From Actinokineospora alba (GTDB lineage Bacteria > Actinomycetota > Actinomycetes > Mycobacteriales > Pseudonocardiaceae), in the NCBI RefSeq assembly GCF_004362515.1, contig NZ_SNXU01000001.1:5084001-5148000 (forward strand): DNA of 64,000 bases, given 5' to 3'. Every line of letters begins with the position of its first letter. Position 1 is the first letter of the stretch. Positions 53,149 through 62,494 of the stretch are shown piece by piece. The notes beneath the pieces are model-generated. The model was given only the letters and a program-made list of their open reading frames with translations. It made no database searches and was not told the origin of the DNA. Both the position numbers and the translations under genes were made by a program.

Positions 53149-54150
53149 ATGAGGTCCGCCCGGTACTTCAGCGCCGTCGACTCGCACACCGAGGGCATGC
53201 CGACCCGGGTGATCACCGGCGGTGTCGGTGTCATCCCCGGAGCCACCATGGCGGCCCGCCGCGAGCACTTCATGGCGAACCTGGACCACCTGCGCGAGCT
53301 GCTCATGAACGAGCCGCGCGGGCACTCCGCCATGAGCGGCGCGATCCTGCAGCCGCCGACCCGGCCGGACGCCGACTGGGGTGTGCTCTACATCGAGGTG
53401 TCCGGCTGCCTGCCGATGTGCGGGCACGGAACCATCGGTGTGGCAACAGTCCTGGTGGAGACCGGCATGGTCGAGGTGACCGAGCCGGTGACCACGGTCC
53501 GGCTCGACACCCCCGCCGGTCTGGTGCTCGCGGAGGTCGCCGTGCGCGATGGGCGGGCGGAGCACGTGACCGTGCGCAACGTCCCTGCGTACGCCCACGA
53601 ACTCGACGCCACCATTCAGGTCCCCGGTTACGGTGAGGTGCGCTACGACCTCGCCTACGGCGGCAACTTCTACGCGATCATCCCGCTGGAGACGCTGGGA
53701 CTGCCGTTCGACCGCGCCGCCAAGGACCCGATCCTCGCCGCCGGACTGTCCATCATGGACGCCATCAACGCCCAGCGCAGGCCTGTGCACGTCGCCGATC
53801 CGAGCATCAGCGGGTGCAAGCACGTCCAGTTCACCGCGCCGGGCCAGGAAGGCAGCCACTCGCGCAACGCGATGGCCATTCACCCCGGCTGGTTCGACCG
53901 CTCACCCTGCGGCACCGGGACCTGCGCCCGGATGGCCCAGCTGCACGCCCGGGGTGAGCTGAAGCTGGGGGAGGACTTCGTCAACGAGTCCTTCATCGGC
54001 ACCCGCTTCACCGGCAGGCTGCTCGAGGAGGTCCCGATCGGCGACCGGCTCGGTGTCCTGCCCACGGTGACCGGCCGCGCCTGGATCACCGGCATGGGCC
54101 AGTACCTGCTCGATCCCGAAGACCCGTTCCCCAGGGGGTTCCAGCTGTGA
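53149..54150 (+). CDS. 4-hydroxyproline epimerase / proline racemase family
   Basis: 333 residues. Two active-site cysteines: CGHGTIG (after GCLPM) and PCGTGTC, plus the DSHTEGMPTRV start. Interconverts trans-4-hydroxy-L-proline and cis-4-hydroxy-D-proline, the entry step of the pathway. Start ATG 1 nt after the deaminase stop; the stop overlaps the dehydrogenase start (GTGA). Confidence 0.88.
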   Translation: MRSARYFSAVDSHTEGMPTRVITGGVGVIPGATMAARREHFMANLDHLRELLMNEPRGHSAMSGAILQPPTRPDADWGVLYIEVSGCLPMCGHGTIGVATVLVETGMVEVTEPVTTVRLDTPAGLVLAEVAVRDGRAEHVTVRNVPAYAHELDATIQVPGYGEVRYDLAYGGNFYAIIPLETLGLPFDRAAKDPILAAGLSIMDAINAQRRPVHVADPSISGCKHVQFTAPGQEGSHSRNAMAIHPGWFDRSPCGTGTCARMAQLHARGELKLGEDFVNESFIGTRFTGRLLEEVPIGDRLGVLPTVTGRAWITGMGQYLLDPEDPFPRGFQL

Positions 54151-55517
54151 CCCGAGTCCTGTCCACGTCGCCGCAGCGACCGTCCGACGTGGTCGTCGAT
54201 GTGCCGGCGACCGAGCCCGGCGCCGTTCTCGCCGCCGCGGCGCAAGCCCGTGTCGCGCAACGGGAGTGGGCTTGCGCCGCCCCCGGCGTCCGGTCGGCGG
54301 CGCTGGCCGCGATCGCTCAGGCGGTCGCCGACAACGCCGCCGAGTTGGCCGCGCTGGCGGTGCGGGAGGTCGGCAAACCCGCCGCGGAGGCGGCCGGTGA
54401 GGTGGCCAGGACCATCGCGCTGCTGCGGTACTACGCCCAGCAGGCGTTCGACCCGATCGGCGAGACCTACCCGACCGGCGGCGGTCTCGGGTTCACCGCG
54501 CGCAGGCCGCGCGGGGTGGCCGGGTTGATCACCCCGTGGAACTTCCCGCTGGCGATCCCGGTGTGGAAGTCCGCCCCTGCCCTGGCTTTCGGCAACGCCG
54601 TGCTGATCAAGCCGTCGCCGGACGCCACCGCGTGCGCCCTGCGATTGGCCGAACTCTTCACCGCCCACCTCCCCGCCGGTTTGTTCTCGGTGCTGCCCGG
54701 GGCGGCGGAGACCGGTGCGGCGCTGGTGTCCTGTGTGGATGCCGTGTCGTTCACCGGGTCCGGTGCGGTCGGCCGCGGCGTCGCGGTCGACGCCGCGCGA
54801 CGCGGTATCCCGGCCCAGTGCGAGATGGGTGGGCTCTCGGCGACGATCGTGCTGCCCGACGCCGACCTCGACCGCGCCGCGACCGACATCGCGTACGCGG
54901 CAATGGGGTTCGCCGGACAGAAGTGCACCGCGACGAAGCGCGTGGTCGTCGTGGGCGACAGCGGGCCGCTCGGCGAGGCGCTCGCGAGCAAGATCGGCGC
55001 ACTCGGCTTCGGTGATCCGGCCGAACCCAAGACCGCGGTCGGACCGGTGATCAGCGAACAAGCCCGCGACCGGGTGGCGGACGCGGTGACACACGCCCGC
55101 GCTGAGGGCGGCCAGGTGGTGGCGTCAGGCACGCGAGCGGGTGACGAGGGCTGGTTCGTGGGCCCGACGGTGATCGGCGGACTCGCGCCGGAAGCCGCGC
55201 TGAACCGCGAAGAGGTCTTCGGCCCGATCACCACCCTCACTTCCGTCCCGGACCTCGATGCCGCGCTGAGCATGGCGAACGGCACCGACTATGGGCTGGT
55301 CACGGCCGTCTACACCGCGGACCTCGATGTCGCCCTGGCCGCGGCGGACCGCTGCGAGTCGGGAATGGTGAAGGTGAACGCCCCGACCGCGGGCGTCGAC
55401 TTCCACCTGCCCTTCGGCGGTGAGAAGGACTCGGGCTACGGCGGCCGCGAACAGGGCAAGGCCGCGGCGGCCTTCTACACCTCTTCCCGCACAGTGCAGA
55501 TCGGAGCGAACCGCTGA
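54147..55517 (+). CDS. Aldehyde dehydrogenase (2-oxoglutarate semialdehyde type)
   Basis: 456 residues. Catalytic Cys in GQKCTATKR, Glu in CEMGG, cofactor segment FTGSGAVGR, and TPWNFPLAIPVWK. Last step of the pathway, oxidising 2-oxoglutarate semialdehyde to 2-oxoglutarate; specificity is from context. Ends 28 bp from the convergent LysR gene. Confidence 0.86.
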   Translation: MTRVLSTSPQRPSDVVVDVPATEPGAVLAAAAQARVAQREWACAAPGVRSAALAAIAQAVADNAAELAALAVREVGKPAAEAAGEVARTIALLRYYAQQAFDPIGETYPTGGGLGFTARRPRGVAGLITPWNFPLAIPVWKSAPALAFGNAVLIKPSPDATACALRLAELFTAHLPAGLFSVLPGAAETGAALVSCVDAVSFTGSGAVGRGVAVDAARRGIPAQCEMGGLSATIVLPDADLDRAATDIAYAAMGFAGQKCTATKRVVVVGDSGPLGEALASKIGALGFGDPAEPKTAVGPVISEQARDRVADAVTHARAEGGQVVASGTRAGDEGWFVGPTVIGGLAPEAALNREEVFGPITTLTSVPDLDAALSMANGTDYGLVTAVYTADLDVALAAADRCESGMVKVNAPTAGVDFHLPFGGEKDSGYGGREQGKAAAAFYTSSRTVQIGANR

Positions 55518-55545
55518 CCCGCGCCGAGCGGCTTTCAGCGGGTCG

Positions 55546-56502
55546 CTAGCTGAGCCTGGGGTGGACTTCCGGGTGCGCGAGCCACCACGGGCGGAACACC
55601 GGGCTCTCCAGCGCATGGTGGGTGTAGGCGGCGGCGGAGGCTTCGTGGATCCGGTTGATCTGGCTCTCCGTAAGCCTTTCCCGCCGCCACGCCAGCACCA
55701 GGCGCATCCGCAGTGGTTCGCCGGCGAGCGGGCGGACGACCAAGCCGGGGCACCCTATCGAGGTCGGCTCGACCAGTTGCACCGCCTGGCCGGACCTGAT
55801 CAGCTGGCGGCCGCCGCCGCTGGGGACCTCGAAGCGGATCCGGGGGACGAACCCCGCCCCGCGACAGGCTGAGCGCAACGTCGCCAGCGAGCCGTCGTCG
55901 GCTCCGGGCGGGCAGATCCAGGAGTCTTCGGCCAAGTCCGACAAGGGAATCTCGGGCAGGCGGGCGGAGGGATGCGTGTCCGCGACCGCGACGAAGACGG
56001 GTACGCGCGGCACCAGGGTCCGGTACATCACCTGCGCGCCAAGGGGTACGTCTTTGTCGTCGGACATGCCGATCAGGGCAGCATCGAGTCGGCCATGGGT
56101 CAGGGAGTGGGCGAGCATCGTGCTCGACGGCTCCACCTGAAGCCTGATCTCGGCCTCCGGCAACGTTTCATCGAGCCGGGAGACCAACGTCGCGACGCAC
56201 TCCATGTGCGCCGAACCCATGCGCAGCACGGATTGGGTGTTCGGGCGCACCAGGTCGGCGCTGAACGCGTCGAGTTCGACCAGCAGCACCCGCGCGCGGC
56301 CCAGCACCCGCTCACCCAGGGCGGTGGGCGCGGTTCCGGTGCGGCTGCGCAGGAACAGCTGCCCGCCCACCGACCGCTCGACGCGCTGCAGCAGCAAGGT
56401 GAGCGACGGCTGGGACACCCCGAGGGCGGACGCGGCCTGCGAGAGGCTGCCCGTCTCCGCGATAGTGCAAATGGCCCTCAGGTGTCGGAACTCCAGGTCC
56501 AT
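55546..56502 (-). CDS. LysR family regulator
   Basis: 318 residues. N-terminal winged helix (LSQAASALGVSQPSLTLLLQRVE) and periplasmic-binding-type effector domain. ATG at 56502 chosen over a TTG 6 nt upstream. Divergent from the collagenase gene (159 bp), and convergent with the hydroxyproline operon. Probably controls the collagenase. Confidence 0.85.
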   Translation of the reverse strand: MDLEFRHLRAICTIAETGSLSQAASALGVSQPSLTLLLQRVERSVGGQLFLRSRTGTAPTALGERVLGRARVLLVELDAFSADLVRPNTQSVLRMGSAHMECVATLVSRLDETLPEAEIRLQVEPSSTMLAHSLTHGRLDAALIGMSDDKDVPLGAQVMYRTLVPRVPVFVAVADTHPSARLPEIPLSDLAEDSWICPPGADDGSLATLRSACRGAGFVPRIRFEVPSGGGRQLIRSGQAVQLVEPTSIGCPGLVVRPLAGEPLRMRLVLAWRRERLTESQINRIHEASAAAYTHHALESPVFRPWWLAHPEVHPRLS

Positions 56503-56661
56503 AAGCAAAGACTATAGAGCCAAATCATTACCAGTGGATCCCTCTCGGTGTGACTCTCCCTCAATGCGCGATGACCTTGATACCAAAGGAGGATCTCCCT
56601 CGCGCGCCCTACCCTGCATGCCGCCCGACGCGGCAAATCCCCCTGCACCGGAGACACCGTG

Positions 56662-59112
56662 ATGAGATTTCGTCCGCGACCCGGGTTGGTCCTGCTGACC
56701 CTGCTCGCCGCCACCTTGGGCTTACCGGCCCCGGCCGCCGTCGCCGCACCTGAACGCCCGTCCGCCGCGACCACGCCACCGCCGGTCGCCCAGTCCCACG
56801 GCACCGCCCGTGAGTCCAGGACGACGACGCCGCTGAAGGACCGCGGCCCGATTCCGGCCACCACACCGCGAACGAGTGGGGTGGCGGCCACACAGTCCGC
56901 CGCGGCCTGCGACCCGGCGGAGTTCGCCGGCCGCACCGGGGCCGCGCTGGTCCAGCACATCCGCTCGTCGACCCTGGACTGCGTCAACTCGCTGTTCACG
57001 CTCACCGGGAGCACGGCCACCGGAGCCTTCCGCGAGGCGCAGATGGTGAGCGTCGCGTACGGACTGCGGGACAACGCCGTCGCTTACCCCGGCGACAACT
57101 CCACCGCCACCGGCCAACTCGTCCTCTACTTGCGCGCCGGGTATTTCGTCCAGTGGTACAACCCCGATGTCGTCGGCGGTTACGGTCCCACGCTGCGCAC
57201 GGCGATCCAGGCCGCGCTGGACACCTTCTACGGCAACCCGCGGGCGTTCACCGTCAGCGAGGCCAACGGTGCCACGCTGTCCGAGGCGGTGACCCTGATC
57301 GACAGCGCGCAGGAGAACGCCCGGTACCTCGGAATCGTCCGTCGCCTGCTTTCCAGCTACACCAGCGCCTATGACGCCTACCCTTCGATGGTGTCGGCGG
57401 TCAACGGTGTCTACACAGTACTGTTCCGCGGCCACTACCTGCCCGCGTTCGTCTCCGCCGTGCAGAGCGACCCGGCGGTCATCGACTCGCTGAACGGTTT
57501 CGCGCTGGCACACCTGAACCTCCTGGGCACCAGCCGCGCGTACCTGACCACCAACGCGGGCCGTGAGCTGGGCAGGTTCCTGCAGTACGAGGCGCTGCGC
57601 GCCAAGGTGCGCCCACTCGCGAAGGGCTTGCTCGACCGCAGCTCGATCACCGGACCGACCGGCGGGCTCTGGATCGGCGTCGCCGAGATGGCCGACTCCT
57701 ACGACAAAGCCAACTGCGCGTACTACGACGTCTGCGACCTGCCCGCCCGGCTGAACGCCGCGATCCTGCCGATCACGCACACCTGCTCGGGCGCGCTCCG
57801 GATCCGCGCCCAGGCCATGACGGCCGCCGAACTGTCGGCCTCCTGCACGAGCCTGGCCAACCAGGACGCCTTCTTCCACGGCGTGGTCCGAGACCCCGGC
57901 CCGGTGGCGAACGACCTCAACACGACGCTGGAGGTGGTGGTCTACGACTCCAGCGCCGACTACAAGACCTACGCGGGCACGATGTTCGACATCGACACCA
58001 ACAACGGTGGCATGTACCTCGAGGGCAACCCCGCTACGGCGGGCAATGTGCCGCGCTTCATCGCCTATGAGGCGGAATGGCTGCGGCCGACGTTCGAGGT
58101 GTGGAACCTCAACCACGAGTACACCCACTACCTCGACGGCCGCTACAACATGTACGGCGACTTCCCGACCACCGTCAGCACCCCGACCGTCTGGTGGATC
58201 GAGGGCGTCGCCGAGTACGTGTCCTGGTCCTACCGGAACTTGACGAACACGGCGGCCATCGCGGAGGCGGCCAAGAAGACCTACACCCTGAGCACCCTGT
58301 TCGACACCACCTACGACCACGACGCGACCCGGGTGTACCGCTGGGGCTACCTCGCGGTGCGCTACATGATGCAGTCGCACCCCGCCGACATGACGACGGT
58401 CCTGGGGCACTACCGCGCGGGCAACTACACCGCGGCCCGCACCCACCTGAAGACGACGATCGGCACCCGTTACGACGCCGACTGGAACACCTGGCTCACC
58501 GCATGCGCGGCAGGCGACTGCGGAACAGGGAACCGACCGCCCACAGCGGACTTCACCCACACGGTGACCGGCCTGACCGCCGCGTTCACCGACCGCTCCA
58601 CCGACCCCGACGGCACGGTCACCACCCGCCGCTGGGACTTCGGCGACGGCGGCACCTCCACCGCCACGTCCCCCACCCACACCTACGCGACAGCGGGCAC
58701 CTACACCGTCCGCCTCACCGCAACCGACAACAAAGGCGCGACGGCGACCACCACCCGCACGGTCACCGTCACGGCCGCGCTCCCCGAGTGCGGGGGCGCC
58801 GACACCCGCGCACTGGGCAAGAACTGCCAGCGCACCAACCGCTCCGCGGCGAACTCCGGGTATGACTACCTGTACCTGTTCGTCCCGTCCGGAACCACCC
58901 AGCTGCGCATCACCGCGAGCGGCGGGTCGGGCAACTGCGATCTCTACTACAGCCCCACCAACTGGGCCACCACGGCCACGGCCACCCACCGGTCGGTCAC
59001 GGGCAACAACAACGAGTCCGTCGTGGTGGCAAACCCACCCAGCGGATACGTGTACATCAGCCTGAAGGGCTCCACCGCCTGCTCGGGCGTCACTGTCGCC
59101 ACCAGGTACTAG
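56662..59112 (+). CDS. Secreted peptidase M9 collagenase
   Basis: 816 residues. Signal peptide (LTLLAATLGLPAPAAVA), M9N activator-like region to about 400, catalytic zinc site H485-E-Y-T-H489, and the downstream WWIEGVAEYV glutamates (E514 or E518). Then one PKD domain (about 630-710, WDFGDGGTSTATSPTH) and a C-terminal PPC domain (about 720-816), both usual in bacterial collagenases. Cuts native collagen, whose peptides are rich in hydroxyproline. GGAG 8 nt before the ATG. Confidence 0.92.
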   Translation: MRFRPRPGLVLLTLLAATLGLPAPAAVAAPERPSAATTPPPVAQSHGTARESRTTTPLKDRGPIPATTPRTSGVAATQSAAACDPAEFAGRTGAALVQHIRSSTLDCVNSLFTLTGSTATGAFREAQMVSVAYGLRDNAVAYPGDNSTATGQLVLYLRAGYFVQWYNPDVVGGYGPTLRTAIQAALDTFYGNPRAFTVSEANGATLSEAVTLIDSAQENARYLGIVRRLLSSYTSAYDAYPSMVSAVNGVYTVLFRGHYLPAFVSAVQSDPAVIDSLNGFALAHLNLLGTSRAYLTTNAGRELGRFLQYEALRAKVRPLAKGLLDRSSITGPTGGLWIGVAEMADSYDKANCAYYDVCDLPARLNAAILPITHTCSGALRIRAQAMTAAELSASCTSLANQDAFFHGVVRDPGPVANDLNTTLEVVVYDSSADYKTYAGTMFDIDTNNGGMYLEGNPATAGNVPRFIAYEAEWLRPTFEVWNLNHEYTHYLDGRYNMYGDFPTTVSTPTVWWIEGVAEYVSWSYRNLTNTAAIAEAAKKTYTLSTLFDTTYDHDATRVYRWGYLAVRYMMQSHPADMTTVLGHYRAGNYTAARTHLKTTIGTRYDADWNTWLTACAAGDCGTGNRPPTADFTHTVTGLTAAFTDRSTDPDGTVTTRRWDFGDGGTSTATSPTHTYATAGTYTVRLTATDNKGATATTTRTVTVTAALPECGGADTRALGKNCQRTNRSAANSGYDYLYLFVPSGTTQLRITASGGSGNCDLYYSPTNWATTATATHRSVTGNNNESVVVANPPSGYVYISLKGSTACSGVTVATRY

Positions 59113-59127
59113 GCACAGGGGAGGGAA

Positions 59128-59163
59128 GCGGGCCCGCCCGATGCATCTCACCGACGGGCCCGC
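59128..59163. terminator. Hairpin after collagenase gene
   Basis: GCGGGCCCG (59128-59136) pairs with CGGGCCCGC (59155-59163) across an 18-nt loop, 15 bp after the collagenase stop. Confidence 0.55.
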
Positions 59164-59255
59164 CACCCACCACCATCACCACCTACCCGACACCACCCAC
59201 CACCACCACCACCCAGCCGACACCACCCACCCAGCCGACACCACCCACCCGACGC
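59163..59255. repeat. 18-bp-type tandem satellite
   Basis: Imperfect repetition of CACCACC and CCGACACCACCCACCCAG-like units; three fairly clean copies of CCGACACCACCCA at 59187-59251. It lies just beyond the TTGCGT box of repeat D, reading on the minus strand. Confidence 0.7.
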
Positions 59256-59420
59256 AACGTGCCTATCCCAACTGCCTGTTTGGGTGGAGTGGTTTCTTTG
59301 GGGGAGAAGAAAGACCCCTAAACTCGCCGTGGTCGTGGGCCGAAGGCTCCCCACCCGCTTTTCCACGACAGGGGTCTTTCTTCGTAGGGGCCCCAAAGAA
59401 ACCACTCCACCCAAACAGGC
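59252..59420 (-). repeat. Structured repeat D (reads on minus strand)
   Basis: Near-identical reverse complement of copy C. Outer arms start at 59274 and end at 59420 (GCCTG/CAGGC); unpaired box GCGAGTTTAG is the complement of 59318-59327; TTGCGT is the complement of 59252-59257, 16 nt beyond the arm. Second stem carries A-T where copy C has G-C (AAGACCCC / GGGGTCTT). Confidence 0.82.
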
Positions 59421-59435
59421 ACCCGACAGGTCCGG

Positions 59436-62400
59436 CTACCGCACAGTGAACCGATCAACCACCGCATACTGCCCAGACTTCTTGACCAATGTCACCGTAT
59501 GCACCCCCGCCCTCAACCCATCGATCCCGAACACCTTCTGCTGCACTTGCCGAGTCGAGGCGAACGTGCTCACCGTCGCCCGGAACTGACCGTCCACATA
59601 GACATCCAAATCACCCTGGTCAAAATTGCGCTCGGTGACCACGTCAACCCCCGTCCCGACCCACGTCGCCGTGACGGAGTCCCCGTTGGCGAGGGAGTAC
59701 TGCACATCGTTCTGGTAGTCACCGAACCCGCGCCCGGAGTGGTAACCCCACGTCCCCGAGTACTCCACCGTCGGGTCGTTGTTGTTCACACTGCGGTCCA
59801 GCAGGTACCCGTCGATGGTCGCGTAGGTCCCGCTCTGCTTGGTGAGCGTCACAGTGTGCTGCCCATACGGCAACCCACCCACCTGATAGATCACCTGCTG
59901 CACCTTCCGCGTCGCGGAATAGGTGTCGACGGTCCCGACCACAGTGCCGTCCATACTCACAGCCAGCGCGCCCTGGTCGGGAGAGCGTTCGCCCAGCACT
60001 CGGATTCCGGTGCCGGTGAAGGTGAACGCCGCCTGGGCCCCATTGGCTGAGGTCACGTGCAGGTCCTGGTTCAGGTCACCGGTCTGTCGTCCACTTGAGA
60101 CCGACCATGCGCCGGTGTAGCCGATGGTGGCGGGGGAGAGCAGCGAACCCAGCTCACCGTCGTTGCCGAGATAGGGATCGACCGGCATCAGCTTGCGGTA
60201 CGCGGGCCGTAAACCGGCGTTGGTGGCGATCTCCTTGGCCCGGGCGGGCCAGTTCCCGTCGGTGACGAACGTGGTGTTCGTGATCGTCACGTTCGTCCCG
60301 TTGTTGGTCTGCCGGGTGACGTCGGAGAAGTTGTCGCGGATCGTGATGTCGTGGATGGTGTTGATCCACTCCATCGTCCAGTTCTGCGCGGTCTGGGACA
60401 CGACGTTGCTGTGCGCGTCCCACCACGAGCTTCCCTCATCGAGGTACACGCCTTGAGCGTTGGCGTGGTGCGCGGTGGCCTTGCTCAGCGCGTTGCCGGA
60501 GAACACCGACCGCACGCTGCCGTCGCCCTGCCCGCCGAGGGTGTAGATCAGCCCGCCGTCGGACAGGACGCGCATCACGTCGTGGACGTAGTTGTCGGTG
60601 ATGTTGTTCGCCTGCGCGTAGTTCGTCCCGTGCCGTGCGACCCCGGGGGAGGCCCAACCCCAACCCCAGCCCAGCGAGATGCCTGAGTACGGGGTGTGCG
60701 CGATCTCGTTGTGCGACAACGTCACCGCCCGGGTGAAGCCGACCAGGATGCCCACGGCGTCCTCGTATTCCTGCCCGACATAGGTGATCGCGTTGTCGGA
60801 CACGGTGTTGCCCGAGGTCATCCGCGCCGGGTCGGTCAGCCAGAAGTCGTCGAACTCGCCGACGCTGATACCGCTGCCGGACACATCGTGGACGCGGTTG
60901 CCGATGACCGTGCTGTCCTGGGTGCCGAAGGCGAGGTCGACGCCGACTCCGCCCAGGTGGGCGAGTTCGCCACCCGACACCTCGATCCGCTGTCCCCGCT
61001 CGACGCGGACGGCACCCGGGGTGCGCGCGGTGCGGGCGGGGGAGCCGACCCAGATCACGCCCGCCTGGTTGTCGGCGTAGCCTTCCGGCCCCGACGGCTG
61101 CGACCACGCGCTGTGGGCGAAGGTGATGCCGCGCAGCGCGATGTCGTGCACCGGCGCGATCGGCGCGGTGACCGGCACGAATCCGTCGATGACCAGGTAG
61201 CTGCCGGATTTCTTCACCAGCCGCACGGTGTGGCTGCCCTGGGTGAGTCCGGTCTTGGAGTAGATCACCTGCTGGGCGAGCCGGTCCGTGCCGCGATAAG
61301 CGGAGACAGTCCGGTCGAACACGCCGTCGACGAAGACGTCGATGTCGCCCAGGTCGCTGTAGCGCTCGCTGAGCACGTCGATCCCGGTGCCGGTGAAGGT
61401 GATGGTCGACGAATCGCCGTTGGTCTGCGTGTACCGCAGGTCGTCGCGCAGGTCGCCGAACGTCCGGCCGCCGCTGACGCCCCACGTGCCCTGGTAGCTG
61501 ATGCGCGAGTCGTCGTTGTTGTACGGGACCAACTGGCCCGGCGTGCCCGCGAGCCGCACGAGGGTCTCGGTCACCGGCAGCTCCACGGTGGCGGTCGACA
61601 GGTTCTCACCCGCCCGCGGGATGTAGTAGACGTACCCGGCGGCGGAGTCCAGGAAGAACTCGCCCGCGGTGTCGAGCAGCTCGTAGGCGTTCTCCAGCCA
61701 CGTGACCGTGTCCAGGCCGACTCGGCCGGAGCCGTTGTACGGGAAGTAGTAGTCGGGGTTCGGCGCGGTGCCCGCGTTGCCCCAGCACGGTTGCGCCGCG
61801 TTCAGGCTCGACCCGGTGCCGTTCGCGGTGATCGACGCCAGCGGGCAGCGCAGGTGCTTCCACTTGTTGCGCGCGACCAGTTCGACGCCGGTCGGGTCGG
61901 CCCAGCCGAGGTACTTCGGATCGGCGGTGGCGAAGCCGCCCGCGGTCTTGGTGAACCCGGCGGGGTTGAGTGGCGTCCGCGCCCGGTCCGCCCGCACTCC
62001 GTTGACGAACAGCTGGCGGGCACGCGTCCCCGCGGCCACCGGCGCCCGGTGGATGCCGCGGCCGGCGTCGCTGACCTGCCAGCCGGTGACCTGGCGGCCG
62101 CCGGAGAGGATGGGCCGCTCACCGGGGTACGCCTGCCAGACCGCGGGCCTGCCCGCGACCCCGGAGTCGGCGGCGGTGAGGTCGAACGTGCTGGTCAGCC
62201 GGTAGGTCCCGCCCCGGAGCTGGACGACGACGTCGCCGCCGGGGAGCAGCGCCCGGGCCTTGTCCCGGGCTCCGGTGAGAGAACAGGGCGCGGCCACGGT
62301 GCAGGCGGTTCCCGACCCGGTCGGCGCCGCGTAGAGCGTGGTCGCCGCGGCCTGTGCCGAGCCGGGTGCCGCGAGGGTGGTGGCGATCGCCGCCACCACG

Positions 62401-62438
62401 GCTAACCGGCTGATCCGCCATCTGGTCCGTGTGTCCAC
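59436..62438 (-). CDS. Secreted beta-helix glycosidase, GH141-like, with three repeat modules
   Basis: 1000 residues with signal peptide (cleavage near AQAAA at 30). After LYAAPTGSGTACTVAAPC, a right-handed beta-helix architecture (GGTYRLTSTFDLTAADSG; then repeats from about 430 to 720). Three homologous modules of about 110 residues: 312-424 (inserted before the helix), 771-881, and 890-1000, each with GTWG-SGR-FGD, TGTGI-VL-ER and HTV-L-KKSG-Y-VIDG. The layout recalls the GH141 fucosidase/xylanase group. Divergent from L-fuconate pathway genes, so fucoside cleavage is a reasonable hypothesis. Confidence 0.78.
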   Translation of the reverse strand: MDTRTRWRISRLAVVAAIATTLAAPGSAQAAATTLYAAPTGSGTACTVAAPCSLTGARDKARALLPGGDVVVQLRGGTYRLTSTFDLTAADSGVAGRPAVWQAYPGERPILSGGRQVTGWQVSDAGRGIHRAPVAAGTRARQLFVNGVRADRARTPLNPAGFTKTAGGFATADPKYLGWADPTGVELVARNKWKHLRCPLASITANGTGSSLNAAQPCWGNAGTAPNPDYYFPYNGSGRVGLDTVTWLENAYELLDTAGEFFLDSAAGYVYYIPRAGENLSTATVELPVTETLVRLAGTPGQLVPYNNDDSRISYQGTWGVSGGRTFGDLRDDLRYTQTNGDSSTITFTGTGIDVLSERYSDLGDIDVFVDGVFDRTVSAYRGTDRLAQQVIYSKTGLTQGSHTVRLVKKSGSYLVIDGFVPVTAPIAPVHDIALRGITFAHSAWSQPSGPEGYADNQAGVIWVGSPARTARTPGAVRVERGQRIEVSGGELAHLGGVGVDLAFGTQDSTVIGNRVHDVSGSGISVGEFDDFWLTDPARMTSGNTVSDNAITYVGQEYEDAVGILVGFTRAVTLSHNEIAHTPYSGISLGWGWGWASPGVARHGTNYAQANNITDNYVHDVMRVLSDGGLIYTLGGQGDGSVRSVFSGNALSKATAHHANAQGVYLDEGSSWWDAHSNVVSQTAQNWTMEWINTIHDITIRDNFSDVTRQTNNGTNVTITNTTFVTDGNWPARAKEIATNAGLRPAYRKLMPVDPYLGNDGELGSLLSPATIGYTGAWSVSSGRQTGDLNQDLHVTSANGAQAAFTFTGTGIRVLGERSPDQGALAVSMDGTVVGTVDTYSATRKVQQVIYQVGGLPYGQHTVTLTKQSGTYATIDGYLLDRSVNNNDPTVEYSGTWGYHSGRGFGDYQNDVQYSLANGDSVTATWVGTGVDVVTERNFDQGDLDVYVDGQFRATVSTFASTRQVQQKVFGIDGLRAGVHTVTLVKKSGQYAVVDRFTVR

Positions 62439-62494
62439 GCCGCACCACCTGTCCGATCACTGTCGCTGGCTGAGGTGTCGGCAAGTGTGAAATG

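Larger units (their letters stand above)
59113..59435. other. 323-bp intergenic region
   Basis: Between convergent collagenase and glycosidase genes. Holds the hairpin, a C/A-rich satellite (units close to CCAGCCGACACCACCCAC, 59163-59255) and structured repeat D. A frame through the satellite encodes a His/Thr/Pro-rich run but continues into the repeat, so I do not call it a gene. Confidence 0.7.

Noticed and set aside
56586..56593. Strong AAAGGAGG ribosome site upstream of the collagenase
   Set aside because: No start codon at a usable distance; the next ATG is over 20 nt away and opens only 14 codons. The collagenase has its own GGAG.
59141..59449. 102-codon frame with His/Thr/Pro-rich start
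   Set aside because: It is the translation of a C/A-rich satellite and continues into structured repeat D; no ribosome site and no sensible domain.
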